Origin: Allomesorhizobium camelthorni
GTDB lineage: Bacteria > Pseudomonadota > Alphaproteobacteria > Rhizobiales > Rhizobiaceae
Assembly: GCF_011045125.1 (NCBI RefSeq)
Contig: NZ_JAAKZF010000035.1
Location: 1 to 61,605 of the forward strand
Direction of reading: 5' to 3'
DNA length: 61,605 nucleotides
Made by a program: the position numbers and the translations under genes. The notes under the pieces were generated by a model. That model worked only from the letters and a program-made list of their open reading frames with translations, made no database searches and was not told the DNA's origin. This document shows, in pieces, positions 7,903-16,929 of the stretch. The first letter of the stretch is position 1. Each line of letters begins with the position of its first letter.

Positions 7903-8295
7903 ATGCCTCATGATCTCTTCCTGGCGGCGAAGGCCGCCATGGCCAATGCCTATGCGCCCTATTCGAAATTCCCGGTTGGCGCGGCGATCCGCACCACCGA
8001 TGGGAGAGTTTTCTCAGGCTGCAACATCGAGGTGGCCTCCTATCCGGAGGGTTGGTGCGCCGAGACGACGGCGCTTGGCCATTACATCATGGGCGGCGGC
8101 GGCGAGATTGCCGAGATCGCAGTGGTAGCCGAGCGCATGGCGAGGATCACGCCGTGCGGCGGCTGCCGCCAGCGGCTCGCCGAATTCGCGGGCGCGGATG
8201 CGAAACTCTATCTCTGCGACGACGCCGGCGTGGTCGAAACCGTGACCATGGGCGCGATGCTCCCCTATGGGTTCGAGGGTGGGATTTTGAAATGA
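7903..8295 (+). CDS. cdd: Cytidine deaminase
   Basis: A 130-residue homotetrameric-type cytidine deaminase, converting cytidine and deoxycytidine to uridine and deoxyuridine in the cytoplasm. The zinc site is complete: Cys52 and catalytic Glu54 in WCAETTA, with Cys85 and Cys88 in PCGGC. The substrate strand FSGCNIE is also present. I placed the start at the ATG at 7903 (MPHDLF) because the upstream in-frame extension is derived from the palindromic repeat. The stop overlaps the next start (ATGA), coupling it to the purine nucleoside phosphorylase gene. Confidence 0.95.
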   Translation: MPHDLFLAAKAAMANAYAPYSKFPVGAAIRTTDGRVFSGCNIEVASYPEGWCAETTALGHYIMGGGGEIAEIAVVAERMARITPCGGCRQRLAEFAGADAKLYLCDDAGVVETVTMGAMLPYGFEGGILK

Positions 8296-9098
8296 ACGAA
8301 GCGGTTGGCCGGCTTGTCGAAAGGCTGGATGGGCGGATGCCGTCGATTGCGCTGGTGCTTGGCTCCGGCCTTGGCGGGCTGGCCGGCGAGGTGGAGAACG
8401 CGGTCCGCATTCCCTATGCCGAGTTGCCCGGCTTTCCGGCGAGCGGCGTCACCGGCCATGCCGGCGAAGTCGTCGCCGGCAATTTAGCCGGAACGCCGGT
8501 GCTGATGCTCGCCGGCCGCGCGCATTACTACGAGCATGGCAATGCCGCCGCCATGCGCCCGGCGCTGGAGACGCTGGCGGGCATAGGCGTGACCAAGCTT
8601 ATCCTCACCAACGCCGCCGGCTCCGTCGATCCCGACATGCCGCCGGGCTCGGTCATGCTGATCACCGACCACATCAATTTCGCGGGCTCCAACCCGCTGT
8701 TCGGCGAGCCGACCGACCGCCGCTTCGTCGGCCTTACCGAGGCGTACGATGCGGGCCTGCGTGCAGCCTTCGAAAAAGCGGCGCAGGCGACCGGCACGAA
8801 GCTCCACAAGGGCGTTTATATGTGGTTTTCCGGTCCTTCCTTCGAAACGCCGGCCGAGATCCGCATGGCCCGCGTGATGGGCGCGACGGCGGTAGGCATG
8901 TCGACCGTGCCGGAGGTCATCCTCGCCCGCTTCCTTGGCCTGCGCGTCGCGGCGGCATCCGTCATCACCAATCTCGCCGCCGGCATGACCGGCGCCGAGC
9001 TGTCGCATCAGGAGACCAAGGACATGGCGCCCATCGGTGGCGCGCGGTTGGCGACGGTGCTGAAGCATATGTTTGCGGAGGGGCTGGTGGATGGGTAG
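8292..9098 (+). CDS. punA: Purine nucleoside phosphorylase (trimeric type)
   Basis: A 268-residue enzyme that cleaves purine nucleosides with phosphate to the free base and (deoxy)ribose-1-phosphate. It has the phosphate loop GSGLGG (24-29), GRAHYYEH (75-82), the substrate stretch YMWFSGPSFETPAEIRMAR and VGMSTVPEV. In SVITNLAAGM the Asn that selects 6-oxopurines (inosine, guanosine) in the trimeric family is retained. The start at 8292 overlaps the cdd stop. Adenosine would first need conversion to inosine, which the add product at 12.7 kb can supply. Confidence 0.94.
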   Translation: MNEAVGRLVERLDGRMPSIALVLGSGLGGLAGEVENAVRIPYAELPGFPASGVTGHAGEVVAGNLAGTPVLMLAGRAHYYEHGNAAAMRPALETLAGIGVTKLILTNAAGSVDPDMPPGSVMLITDHINFAGSNPLFGEPTDRRFVGLTEAYDAGLRAAFEKAAQATGTKLHKGVYMWFSGPSFETPAEIRMARVMGATAVGMSTVPEVILARFLGLRVAAASVITNLAAGMTGAELSHQETKDMAPIGGARLATVLKHMFAEGLVDG

Positions 9099-9149
9099 GG
9101 CTTTGAAAGAAGGTCAGGCCGCCGCACTCCTTCGCGCCCCCCTCTGTCC

Positions 9150-9277
9150 TGCCGGACATCTCCCCCACAAGGGGGGAGATCGGCTGTCATCTTCGGTTTC
9201 GCTACCCTCCAGGGTTTTAGATCGAGAGGTTGCGCAGAAGCTGCCAATCTCCCCCCTTGTGGGGGAGATGTCCGGCA
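9150..9277. repeat. REP-like inverted doublet (31-bp arms, 66-nt spacer)
   Basis: Arms 9150-9180 and 9247-9277 are perfect 31-bp inverted copies, built on TGCCGGACATCTCCCCC and a CCACAAGG centre. Each arm is itself a hairpin (ATCTCCCC with GGGGAGAT). The spacer is 66 nt. Similarity extends left to about 9134 (CCCCCCTCTGTCC). It occupies the gap between punA and deoA. Confidence 0.9.
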
Positions 9278-9321
9278 ACGTCGAGCGCCAATCTTCAGAG
9301 TTGTCGGACTGAGGGAGAAAA

Positions 9322-10641
9322 ATGCTCCCCCAGGAAATCATCCGCCGCAAGCGTGACGACCAGCCGCTCTCCGCCGAGGAGATCGCCGGCTTCATTGCCG
9401 GCGTGACCTCCGGCGCGGTTTCCGAGGGCCAGGCGGCGGCGCTGGCGATGGCTATATTCTTCAACGGCATGAGCCGCGACGAGGCGGTCGCACTGACGCT
9501 CGCCATGCGCGATTCCGGCGAAGTGCTGGACTGGTCCGACCTGCCGGGCCCGGTCACCGACAAGCATTCGACCGGCGGCGTTGGCGACAATGTCTCGCTG
9601 ATGTTGGCGCCGATCGTGGCGGCCTGCGGCGCCTATGTGCCGATGATTTCCGGCCGCGGCCTCGGCCACACCGGCGGCACGTTGGACAAAATGGATTCGA
9701 TCCCCGGCTACAAGACCCAGCCGGACATAAAGCTGTTCCGCAAAACGGTGCTGTCGGCCGGCTGCGCCATCATCGGCCAAACCGCCGATCTCGCTCCCGC
9801 CGACAAGCGGCTCTACGCCATTCGTGACGTCACCGCGACGGTGGAATCCGTGCCGCTGATCACCGCGTCGATCCTGTCCAAAAAACTCGCCGCCGGCCTG
9901 CAGTCGCTGGTGCTTGATGTGAAGCTCGGCAACGGCGCCTTTATGGCGAAGTCGCGCGATGCGACCGCGCTCGCCACCAGCCTTGTCGAGGTGGCCAATG
10001 GCGCGGGGCTGAAAACCTCGGCGCTGATCACCGGCATGAACGAGCCGCTGGCGTCGGCCGCCGGCAATGCCGTCGAGGTCGAGAACGCTGTTGACTTCCT
10101 GACCGGCCGCTATCGCGACGGACGGCTGGAGGAAGTAACCCTGGCGCTCGCCGCCGAGATGCTGCAGGCCGCCGGCATTGCCGGATCCAACCGGGAAGGG
10201 ATGGATCGCGCCGCCCGGGCGCTGCAGGGCGGCAAGGCGGCAGAGGTGTTTTCGCGCATGGTGGCCGAACTCGGCGGACCGGTGGATTTCGTCGAAAAGT
10301 GCCGGCGCTATCTGCCAAAGGCCAAGGTCGAACGCGCCGTCAGCGCTCAGAAGAGCGGCTACGTCGCAGGTGTGGCGACCCGCGAAATCGGCCTTGCCGT
10401 CGTCACGCTCGGCGGCGGCCGCACACGGCCGGAAGACAGTATCAATCATTCGGTCGGCATCACCCGGCTGCTCCCGGTCGGCGCCGAGGTGAAGGCCGGC
10501 GAGGCGCTTGCGCTGGTCCATGCGAGATCCGAGGCCGACGCGGAAGAGGCGGCGGCCGCGATCCAGTCGGCCTATACGCTCGGCGAAACAAAGCCGCCGA
10601 TGCAGAAGGCGGTGGTCAGGCGCATCGGCGCACGAGTGTAG
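9322..10641 (+). CDS. deoA: Thymidine phosphorylase
   Basis: A 439-residue pyrimidine nucleoside phosphorylase, splitting thymidine and deoxyuridine to base and deoxyribose-1-phosphate. The family signature is intact: KHSTGGVGD at residues 81-89 and [20 protein letters not shown] beginning at 110. The C-terminal domain has [20 protein letters not shown]. Length and domain order (helical, phosphate-binding, C-terminal) are normal. The start at 9322 follows a GAGGGAG ribosome site. It follows cdd and punA on the same strand, but a REP-like doublet lies in the 220-nt gap. It converges with the aspartyl protease gene, whose stop is 6 nt away. Confidence 0.95.
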   Translation: MLPQEIIRRKRDDQPLSAEEIAGFIAGVTSGAVSEGQAAALAMAIFFNGMSRDEAVALTLAMRDSGEVLDWSDLPGPVTDKHSTGGVGDNVSLMLAPIVAACGAYVPMISGRGLGHTGGTLDKMDSIPGYKTQPDIKLFRKTVLSAGCAIIGQTADLAPADKRLYAIRDVTATVESVPLITASILSKKLAAGLQSLVLDVKLGNGAFMAKSRDATALATSLVEVANGAGLKTSALITGMNEPLASAAGNAVEVENAVDFLTGRYRDGRLEEVTLALAAEMLQAAGIAGSNREGMDRAARALQGGKAAEVFSRMVAELGGPVDFVEKCRRYLPKAKVERAVSAQKSGYVAGVATREIGLAVVTLGGGRTRPEDSINHSVGITRLLPVGAEVKAGEALALVHARSEADAEEAAAAIQSAYTLGETKPPMQKAVVRRIGARV

Positions 10642-10647
10642 CCGGCC

Positions 10648-11214
10648 TCACTGCACCAGAAGCAGCGTCCCGTTCTCCACCTCGAATTTACCCAGCCGCT
10701 TGAGAAAGCTCATGCCGATCAGCGTGCCCGACAGCGCCTTGTCGTCAAGCACCGCGGCTTCGATGTTCTCGACATGGATGCGACCGATCTCGATGCGGTC
10801 TATCATCACGGCCGCCGCCCGGGTCTGGCCGTTGGCGGTGTTGACGGAATGCCGGAAATCGGAGCTTTTCAGGGAAAGCCCGATGCGCCGCGCCGTGGAG
10901 GCGTTGATCGCGACCGTGGTCGCGCCGGTATCGACCAGCGCCTCGACTCTGCGGCCGTTGAGCTTGAAGTCGGCCAGGAAATGCCCCCGCTCGTCGGCCG
11001 CGAGCCGCACCTTCCTTCCGGTAAGAGTTTCAGGCTGGGCGGGCGTCTTCGGTCGCACCGTATTGATCGCGGCAGGTGTGGCGTGTTCCTGGCTATCGCC
11101 TCTCGCGCGCGGCCGCAGCAAGGCATGAAACGCCTGCGGGTTGGCCTGATAGGCGATGGGGATCAGCACCGATATGCCGGCGCAGACGCCGAGGATGATG
11201 AGTTGCCGCAGCAT
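10648..11214 (-). CDS. Membrane-anchored retropepsin-like aspartyl protease
   Basis: A 188-residue protein with an N-terminal transmembrane anchor (about residues 4-21), a low-complexity linker rich in Pro and Ala to about 65, then a single retropepsin-like domain. The catalytic motif is Asp95-Thr96-Gly97 in ALVDTGATTVAI, and GTLIGMSFLKRLGKFEVENG is the second conserved strand. It matches the clan AA aspartic proteases of the TIGR02281 type found in proteobacteria, which must dimerise to be active. The domain would face the periplasm. The substrate is unknown. An in-frame ATG 24 nt upstream (11238) is an alternative start. Confidence 0.85.
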   Translation of the reverse strand: MLRQLIILGVCAGISVLIPIAYQANPQAFHALLRPRARGDSQEHATPAAINTVRPKTPAQPETLTGRKVRLAADERGHFLADFKLNGRRVEALVDTGATTVAINASTARRIGLSLKSSDFRHSVNTANGQTRAAAVMIDRIEIGRIHVENIEAAVLDDKALSGTLIGMSFLKRLGKFEVENGTLLLVQ

Positions 11215-11309
11215 GGTCGCGCCCTGGTTCGGGCACATTCTGCGCCGGAACCATGACCATGCCTTTAACGGGAAGCGTCAAGCTTTCCAGAACCGGGATT
11301 TACTGCTTG

Positions 11310-11645
11310 TCAGGAATGGTTAACTTGCCGGGAAGCGGGCCGCACGGCCAAGTGCACACCAGTCAGTTGCTGAAGGCTGCTGATGACGGAAAACAGGTTG
11401 TCAGCCCGGGGATTTCCCTTGGCGCTGAACATGCGCATCAGGCTCTTGGAGGGAGTTCCAACTTCTTCGGCCAGATCCTCGAAGCCGACAGTCGCATTGA
11501 TGTAGTCGCGAAGCACCGCCTTTCCGGTCCCGACATCACCGGACAGCAGGAGATCGATGGCCTCGGTCAACAATGCTGAACGGAATGCGGAATCCGTCGC
11601 CGCCCGAGCCTTGATGGTATCCTTGAAGCTGCGAGTCAGGGGCAT
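11310..11645 (-). CDS. HigA-like antitoxin (addiction module antidote)
   Basis: A 111-residue protein with a helix-turn-helix: GKAVLRDYINATVGFEDLAE, then EVGTPSKSLMRMFSAKGNP. It matches the antidote proteins of the HigBA/COG3636 type, which neutralise the neighbouring toxin and repress their own operon. The start at 11645 begins 1 nt after the end of the decayed toxin gene, so the original toxin-first order is preserved. With the toxin broken, this protein probably survives only as a DNA-binding regulator or is itself drifting. Confidence 0.8.
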   Translation of the reverse strand: MPLTRSFKDTIKARAATDSAFRSALLTEAIDLLLSGDVGTGKAVLRDYINATVGFEDLAEEVGTPSKSLMRMFSAKGNPRADNLFSVISSLQQLTGVHLAVRPASRQVNHS

Positions 11646-11646
11646 A

Positions 11647-11972
11647 TTAGCGTTTTTTCCTTCGTTCCTTGTAAATTCGCCAGTTTTCCTTGGCGTCCTC
11701 AATGTCATTTTTGCTGACGCCGCTTGGTTCCTCCCCCGAGCAAGATCACCAGTTCATCGCCCTCTCTGCCGAAATAGATGCGGTATCCAGGGTCCGAAAT
11801 CGATCCGGTATTCCAGCACGCCGTCTCCAACACCTTTGACATTGGAAAAATTGCCTCGCTCGACACGGACCAGAGCAACTGTGATCTTGACAGCGGCCGC
11901 TGCGTCGAGGTCCTCGAACCAGGACGCAAACGGGCTTCGATCGCGAAGGTCGACGTATTCGACGATCCTCAT
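11647..11972 (-). pseudogene. HigB/RelE-like toxin gene with two frameshifts
   Basis: Reading from 11972 on the minus strand gives a toxin N-terminus ([20 protein letters not shown] ... [10 protein letters not shown]). About position 11800 the frame is lost and the family continuation appears in the next frame: [20 protein letters not shown], then GTKRRQQK, then a stop. After a second shift the normal ending DIEDAKENWRIYKERRKKR and a TAA at 11647-11649 follow in the third frame. The length (326 nt) equals about 107 codons plus 2 extra bases. The three pieces together match the Gp49/HigB-type killer proteins. Either the gene is dead or the sequence has two one-base errors. Confidence 0.75.
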
Positions 11973-12010
11973 ATCATATATGGTAACGTTTGTGCAACCA
12001 GCGCCCTTGC

Positions 12011-12637
12011 CTACTTCGTCCCGTAGAGCCGGTCGCCGGCGTCGCCCAGGCCCGGCACGATATAACCCTTTTCGTTGAGATGGCGGTCGATCGCGGCGGT
12101 ATAGACCGGGACGTCCGGATGGGCCTTGGTGAAGCGCTCTATGCCTTCCGGGGCGGCCAGCAGGCAGAGATAGCGCAGATTGGTGGCGCCGCGGCCCTTC
12201 AGCTTCTCGATCGCCGCGATCGCCGAATTGGCGGTGGCCAGCATCGGATCGACGACGATCACCAGCCGGTCGGCAAGGTCGCTCGGCGCCTTGAAGAAAT
12301 ATTCGATCGCCTCCAGCGTCTCGTGGTCGCGGTAGAGGCCGATATGGGCGACGCGCGCCGCCGGCACCAAGTCGAGCAGGCCTTCGAGCAGCCCGTTGCC
12401 GGCGCGCAGCACCGAAGCGAAGACCAGCTTCTTGCCCTCGAGGATCGGCGCCTCCATCGTCTCGATCGGCGTCTCGATCGTTTTCGTGGTCAGTTCCAGG
12501 TCGCGGGTCACCTCGTATCCGAGCAGCAGCGAGATTTCGCGCAGCAGGCGGCGAAAGCTGGCGGTCGACGTTTCCTTGTCTCGCATGATGGTGAGCTTGT
12601 GCTGGACAAGCGGGTGGTCGACGACGGTAACGCCCAT
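12011..12637 (-). CDS. upp: Uracil phosphoribosyltransferase
   Basis: A 208-residue enzyme making UMP from uracil and PRPP. It has the family N-terminus [20 protein letters not shown], the RAGNGLLEG substrate loop, the PRPP motif [12 protein letters not shown] (the usual DPMLATG with Gly replaced by Asn) and the uracil-binding C-terminal loop [16 protein letters not shown]. The start at 12637 has a CAGGAG site; an upstream in-frame extension to 12694 is not supported. It recovers the uracil released by nucleoside phosphorylases. The gene lies about 100 nt downstream of add on the same strand, so they may form a two-gene unit. Confidence 0.95.
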   Translation of the reverse strand: MGVTVVDHPLVQHKLTIMRDKETSTASFRRLLREISLLLGYEVTRDLELTTKTIETPIETMEAPILEGKKLVFASVLRAGNGLLEGLLDLVPAARVAHIGLYRDHETLEAIEYFFKAPSDLADRLVIVVDPMLATANSAIAAIEKLKGRGATNLRYLCLLAAPEGIERFTKAHPDVPVYTAAIDRHLNEKGYIVPGLGDAGDRLYGTK

Positions 12638-12737
12638 AGTGCTTACTCCTGAGTTCCGGCTGCCGTGCAATACTATAGGCTGCGCTGCCGGCAAGAAACG
12701 CCCCGTCCCGCCCCGACCACAGATTTGTCGATGGCGC

Positions 12738-13712
12738 TCAGCGCTGGCCGGTGTTCAGCCTCGAAAGAAGCTGCGCCTTGGTCTTCCTGTCCACGAAGGC
12801 CGCCTCGATCGCGGTGCGCGTCACCGCCGTGAGATCCTTGTCGCTCATGCCGAAATGCTCTGCCGCAATGTCGTATTCGTGTTTCAGCGTCGTCCAGAAA
12901 TAGGGCGGGTCGTCGGAATTGATTGTGACCTTGCAGCCGGCGGCCCGCAAAGCGGGGAATGGATGCTCGGCATAGCTGTCGAATACTTTAAGCGCGATGT
13001 TCGAACCGGGACAGCATTCCAGCACCACGCCCTCGGCGGCGATGCGCTTGACCAGATCCGGATTTTCGATGGCGCGCACCCCATGGCCGATGCGCGACGG
13101 GCGGATGTGGTCGAGCGCGGCCTGCACGCTCTCCCAGCCGCCAAATTCGCCGGCATGGATGGTGATACCGAGCCCGGCTTCGCGGGCGATCTCGAAGGCG
13201 CGCACGTAATCTTCGATGTCGCCGTTCCGCTCGTCGCCGGCAACGCCGAAGCCGGTCACCAGGGGATGACCGCATCTGGCGGCGAAACGCGCCGCCGCTT
13301 CGATCGATTCGAGGCCGACATGCCGCACTCCGGTGACGATCATGCGGCCTTCAATGCCGGTCTTGGCCTTGGCCCGCGCCATCCCTTCGCCGAGCGCGTC
13401 GGTATAGGCTTTCGGCGACAGGCCGGCCTTGCTCGCATGGTCGGGCGAGGTGAAGATTTCCGAATAGATCGCGCCGTCGCGCGCCAGGCTGGTCAGGTAA
13501 TGCTCGGAGAGCCGCGCATAGTCGTCTTCGGTGCGGAACAGGTCGGCGGCGAAGTCGTAAGCCTTCAGAAAGCTGGTGAAATCATGCCAGACGAAGGAGC
13601 CGTTCTGGATGTAGGGAGAGACGTCCTTGCCGTATTTCTGCGCCTGCCTGATCACGAGTTCGGGTGCTGCCGCACCTTCGATGTGGCAGTGCAGTTCGGC
13701 TTTCAAAGGCAT
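12738..13712 (-). CDS. add: Adenosine deaminase
   Basis: A 324-residue cytoplasmic zinc hydrolase converting adenosine to inosine. Metal ligands are seen in HCH at residues 8-10 (AELHCHIEG), in HAGEFGG (ligand and catalytic His/Glu) and in NSDDPPYF (Asp ligands). [16 protein letters not shown] is the conserved loop before the last strands. Length and motif order fit the prokaryotic adenosine deaminases; adenine deaminase cannot be fully excluded by sequence alone. It is the head of a minus-strand pair with upp and diverges from ubiE. Its inosine product is a substrate for punA. Confidence 0.9.
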   Translation of the reverse strand: MPLKAELHCHIEGAAAPELVIRQAQKYGKDVSPYIQNGSFVWHDFTSFLKAYDFAADLFRTEDDYARLSEHYLTSLARDGAIYSEIFTSPDHASKAGLSPKAYTDALGEGMARAKAKTGIEGRMIVTGVRHVGLESIEAAARFAARCGHPLVTGFGVAGDERNGDIEDYVRAFEIAREAGLGITIHAGEFGGWESVQAALDHIRPSRIGHGVRAIENPDLVKRIAAEGVVLECCPGSNIALKVFDSYAEHPFPALRAAGCKVTINSDDPPYFWTTLKHEYDIAAEHFGMSDKDLTAVTRTAIEAAFVDRKTKAQLLSRLNTGQR

Positions 13713-13827
13713 ACGTTGGTCCCTGTGCTTTGACGTCCCGAGAGCGGCTGTTCATCGCGGCGTTAAACAATAGCGCCCCGTATTCCGATCGGCTATGGTC
13801 CGGCCGATTTTATGGCGGATCAAATAA

Positions 13828-14604
13828 ATGTCAGAGCAGCGCACAACGGCCGCCGGCGGTATGGAAACCTCTTACGGCTTCAAGGATGTCGGCGCCGGCG
13901 AAAAGCAGACGCTGGTAAACGATGTGTTTCATCGCGTTGCCGGTCGCTATGACCTGATGAACGATCTGATGTCGGGTGGCCTGCACCGACTTTGGAAGGA
14001 CGCACTGGTCTCCTGGCTCAATCCGCCGAAGCGGCGGGGCTGGAAAGTGCTGGACGTCGCCGGCGGCACCGGCGACATCGCCTTCCGCATCATCGACGCC
14101 TCGCACTGCAATGCCCATGCGACGGTGCTGGACATCAACGGCTCCATGCTTGCCGTCGGCCGCGAGCGCGCAACAAAGCGCGGACTGGAAGCCAACACCG
14201 ATTTCGTCGAGGCCAATGCCGAGGAACTGCCTTTCGCCGACGAGACGTTCGACGCCTATACGATCGCCTTCGGCATCCGCAACGTGCCGCGTATCGAGGT
14301 CGCCTTGTCGGAAGCGTTCCGTGTCCTGAAGCCGGGCGGCCGCTTCCTCTGCCTGGAATTTTCCGAGGTCGAGATGCCGCTGCTCGACCGCATTTACGAA
14401 GCGTGGTCGTTCAACGCCATTCCGCGCATCGGCCAGGTCATCGCCGGCGACGGCGAACCTTACGCCTATCTGGTCGAATCGATCCGCAAATTCCCCAACC
14501 AGGAAAACTTCGCTTCTATGATCTCGCACGCGGGCTTCGACCGCGTGACATGGCGCAATTATTCCGGCGGCATCGCGGCGCTGCATTCGGGCTGGAAGCT
14601 GTGA
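13828..14604 (+). CDS. ubiE: Ubiquinone/menaquinone C-methyltransferase UbiE
   Basis: A 258-residue SAM-dependent methyltransferase of ubiquinone synthesis, methylating the 2-polyprenyl-6-methoxybenzoquinol ring. The UbiE signature [17 protein letters not shown] is at residues 41-57. The SAM motif LDVAGGTGD is at 75-83, and [20 protein letters not shown] and [10 protein letters not shown] follow. The C-terminus [14 protein letters not shown] is standard. It forms a tight pair with ubiB (13-nt gap). Confidence 0.96.
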   Translation: MSEQRTTAAGGMETSYGFKDVGAGEKQTLVNDVFHRVAGRYDLMNDLMSGGLHRLWKDALVSWLNPPKRRGWKVLDVAGGTGDIAFRIIDASHCNAHATVLDINGSMLAVGRERATKRGLEANTDFVEANAEELPFADETFDAYTIAFGIRNVPRIEVALSEAFRVLKPGGRFLCLEFSEVEMPLLDRIYEAWSFNAIPRIGQVIAGDGEPYAYLVESIRKFPNQENFASMISHAGFDRVTWRNYSGGIAALHSGWKL

Positions 14605-14617
14605 CGGACGCATCTGC

Positions 14618-16192
14618 ATGAGCAGTCTCGGAGCGGCGTTCCGGCTTGCGTGGGCTGGCTGGATATTGACCCGCGAGGGCGTGATCGCGGCCTTGCCGGG
14701 CGATGAGCTATACGGCCTGCCTAGGTTAGGCTGGCGGGTGGCGCGACTGCTCACGCGCAGGCGCGCCATCGGCCGCGGCCGCTCCGAAAGGCTGGCGCAG
14801 GCGGTCGCGCGGCTTGGCCCGTCCTATGTCAAGCTCGGCCAGTTTCTGGCGACCCGGCCGGACGTCGTCGGCAACGACATAGCTGTCGATCTCGCGCTCC
14901 TGCAGGATCGCATGCGGACCTTTCCGCACGAGCAATCCGTCGCCGCGATCGAAGCCTCGCTCGGCCGGACCGTTGGCGACCTTTACGCCCGTCTGGGCGA
15001 TCCCGTCGCCGCCGCCTCTATCGCTCAGGTTCACTGGGCCGAGGTCACCCACAGCGACGACGTGTCGATGGTCGCCGTGAAGGTGATACGGCCCGGCGTG
15101 CGCAAGGCCTTCTTCCGCGATCTCGAGAGCTTCTTCCTCGCTGCCAGGCTGCAAGAACGCTACATCCCCTATACCCGCCGCCTGCGACCCGTCGAAGTCA
15201 CGCAGACGCTCGCCGAAACCACCAAGATCGAGATGGATTTGCGGCTCGAGGCCGCCGCCCTTTCCGAACTCGGCGAAAATACCAAGAACGACCCCGGTTT
15301 CCGTGTGCCGTCCGTGGATTGGGAGCGCACCGGCCGCGACGTGCTCACCATGGAGTGGATCGACGGCATCAAGATGAACGACTTGGAGGGGCTGCGCGCC
15401 GCCGGTCACGACCTGAAGCTGATCGCGGCGAACCTGGTCCAGTCCTTCCTGCGCCACACGCTGCGCGACGGCTTCTTCCATGCCGACATGCATCCGGGAA
15501 ACCTGTTCGTCGAGGACGACGGCACCATCGTTGCGGTCGATCTCGGCATAGCCGGCCGCCTTGACAAGAAGGAGCGGCGTTTCCTGGCGGAAATCCTGTA
15601 CGGCTTCATCATCCGTGACTATTTCCGCGTCGCCGAGGTGCATTTCGAGGCCGGCTATGTGCCTCGCCACTACAACGTCGCAGCCTTCGCCCAGGCCATC
15701 CGGGCGATCGGCGAGCCGATCCATGGCCAGCCCGCCGAAACCATTTCCATGGCGCGGCTCCTGTCGCTGCTGTTCGAGGTGACCGAGATCTTCGACATGG
15801 CGACCCGGCCCGAACTGGTGCTGCTGCAGAAGACCATGGTGGTGGTCGAGGGCGTGGCGCGCACGCTCGACCCCGCCTTCAACATGTGGAAGACGGCCGA
15901 GCCGGTGGTCGGACACTGGATCAAGGACAATCTCGGGCCGCGCGGCATGCTGACGGACGCGCGCGATGGGGCCAATGCCCTTATGGCGCTCGCCCGGCAG
16001 GCGCCCGATCTCGCCGCCCGCACCGAGCGTCTGTCGCGCGAGATCGACCTGATGGCCGAACACGGCCTGCGCTTCGATCCGGCGACCGCCAACGCCATCG
16101 GCAAGGCCGAGGCCCGCCACACTCGTTCCGGCCGCGTAGCGCTCTGGGTAATAGCACTGACGCTGGTTTGGATTGCATGGCGGCTTCTCTGA
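14618..16192 (+). CDS. ubiB: UbiB-family atypical kinase (ubiquinone biosynthesis)
   Basis: A 524-residue ABC1/ADCK-type protein-kinase-like ATPase needed for ubiquinone synthesis at the membrane. It has the KxGQ motif in SYVKLGQFLATRPDVVG, the Ala-rich loop DPVAAASIAQVHWA in place of a Gly-rich loop, VAVKVIRPGV with the ATP-site Lys, FFHADMHPGNLFV as catalytic loop and VDLGIAGRLD as the DFG-equivalent. A hydrophobic C-terminal anchor (VALWVIALTLVWIAWRLL) is typical. Its stop codon lies inside the 41-bp palindrome that precedes the toxin-antitoxin pair. Confidence 0.95.
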   Translation: MSSLGAAFRLAWAGWILTREGVIAALPGDELYGLPRLGWRVARLLTRRRAIGRGRSERLAQAVARLGPSYVKLGQFLATRPDVVGNDIAVDLALLQDRMRTFPHEQSVAAIEASLGRTVGDLYARLGDPVAAASIAQVHWAEVTHSDDVSMVAVKVIRPGVRKAFFRDLESFFLAARLQERYIPYTRRLRPVEVTQTLAETTKIEMDLRLEAAALSELGENTKNDPGFRVPSVDWERTGRDVLTMEWIDGIKMNDLEGLRAAGHDLKLIAANLVQSFLRHTLRDGFFHADMHPGNLFVEDDGTIVAVDLGIAGRLDKKERRFLAEILYGFIIRDYFRVAEVHFEAGYVPRHYNVAAFAQAIRAIGEPIHGQPAETISMARLLSLLFEVTEIFDMATRPELVLLQKTMVVVEGVARTLDPAFNMWKTAEPVVGHWIKDNLGPRGMLTDARDGANALMALARQAPDLAARTERLSREIDLMAEHGLRFDPATANAIGKAEARHTRSGRVALWVIALTLVWIAWRLL

Positions 16193-16227
16193 CTTCAATG
16201 CTAGCATTGCTAGCATTGAAGTCAGAG
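16187..16227. promoter_or_regulatory. 41-bp perfect palindrome, probable TA operator
   Basis: Arms 16187-16206 and 16208-16227 are perfect 20-bp inverted copies around one central base. The palindrome covers the ubiB stop codon and the -35 region of the promoter in front of the antitoxin gene. Toxin-antitoxin complexes of the VapBC/FitAB type repress by binding such palindromes, so it is probably the autoregulatory operator. It lacks a T run, so a simple terminator role is less likely. Confidence 0.7.
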
Positions 16228-16244
16228 TTTGTGTGGGCTATATT
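16216..16244 (+). promoter_or_regulatory. Sigma-70-type promoter of the toxin-antitoxin pair
   Basis: TTGAAG at 16216-16221 and TATATT at 16239-16244 are separated by 17 nt, a good housekeeping-type promoter. The expected start site is near 16251, about 15 nt before the antitoxin ATG. The -35 box lies within the right arm of the palindrome. Confidence 0.6.
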
Positions 16245-16265
16245 TGCGAACACAGGAGCAGAGCC

Positions 16266-16508
16266 ATGGGTACCCTCACTATCCGCAATCTCGATGAAAA
16301 CGTGAAGCGCGAACTCCGTAGGCGCGCCGCCGAACGCGGCGTGTCGATGGAACAGGAAGCGCGTGAGCGGCTGGCAAAAAGTCTGGACAGCCAAAAAAAG
16401 CAAAAAAAAGCGACGATCGAAGAAATTCTCGCGCTCGGCAGGAAGCCGACAGAGCCGTTCGATCTCAAGAAGATCAGCGACGAAATGTGGGATGAGGGAT
16501 TGTTGTGA
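16266..16508 (+). CDS. FitA/VapB-type antitoxin
   Basis: An 80-residue protein. The N-terminal ribbon-helix-helix domain (GTLTIRNLDENVKRELRRRA then AERGVSMEQEARERL) is the FitA-like Arc/MetJ fold, which dimerises to bind the operator. A Lys/Gln-rich linker follows (residues 38-47) and then a C-terminal tail (FDLKKISDEMWDEGLL) of the kind that wraps the toxin active site. I used the ATG at 16266; the frame stays open upstream into ubiB but lacks a ribosome site. The stop overlaps the GTG of the toxin gene, giving translational coupling. Confidence 0.9.
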   Translation: MGTLTIRNLDENVKRELRRRAAERGVSMEQEARERLAKSLDSQKKQKKATIEEILALGRKPTEPFDLKKISDEMWDEGLL

Positions 16509-16915
16509 GCAGCCTGGTTGTCGATACCTCTGCGCTGGTTTCAATCCTGAATGAGGAAGAAGACAACGAGGAATTCGCCATCGCCTGCTATAGCGCGCCG
16601 CTCGCACTCGTCAGCACGGCAACTTTGCACGAAGCGAATTGCGTTATGGTCCGCGGCCGCATTTTCGATGGAACATATCGGCTGGAAGCGCTTGTATCAA
16701 AATTAGAGCTTGAGATCGTAGCTTTCGATGTCGAAAACCTACAAGCTGCCACATTTGCATATGCTCGTTACGGCCGTGGCACTAAGCATAGGGCCGGCCT
16801 CAATATGGGCGACTGTTTTTCCTATGCTCTGGCAAAGACGCGCAATCTGCCTCTCCTTTTCAAGGGCAACGATTTCAGCCATACCGATATCGAACCGGCG
16901 CTGAAGCCGGCCTGA
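16505..16915 (+). CDS. VapC/FitB-type PIN-domain toxin
   Basis: A 136-residue PIN-domain ribonuclease toxin starting at GTG 16505, overlapping the antitoxin stop (GTGA). The acidic residues of the active site are in place: Asp7 (VVDTSALVSI), Glu43 (LHEANCVM), Asp103 (NMGDCFSYALA) and Asp123 (FKGNDFSHTDI). Such toxins cut tRNA or rRNA when freed of antitoxin. The pair lies between ubiB and coaBC on the same strand, and coaBC starts 14 nt after this stop. Read-through from the toxin-antitoxin promoter may therefore reach coaBC. Confidence 0.92.
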   Translation: MSSLVVDTSALVSILNEEEDNEEFAIACYSAPLALVSTATLHEANCVMVRGRIFDGTYRLEALVSKLELEIVAFDVENLQAATFAYARYGRGTKHRAGLNMGDCFSYALAKTRNLPLLFKGNDFSHTDIEPALKPA

Positions 16916-16929
16916 TTGACAGGCCCCGC

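Noticed and set aside
14726-16216. 496-codon frame antisense to ubiB
   Set aside because: Shadow of a clear kinase-like gene; no recognisable domain.
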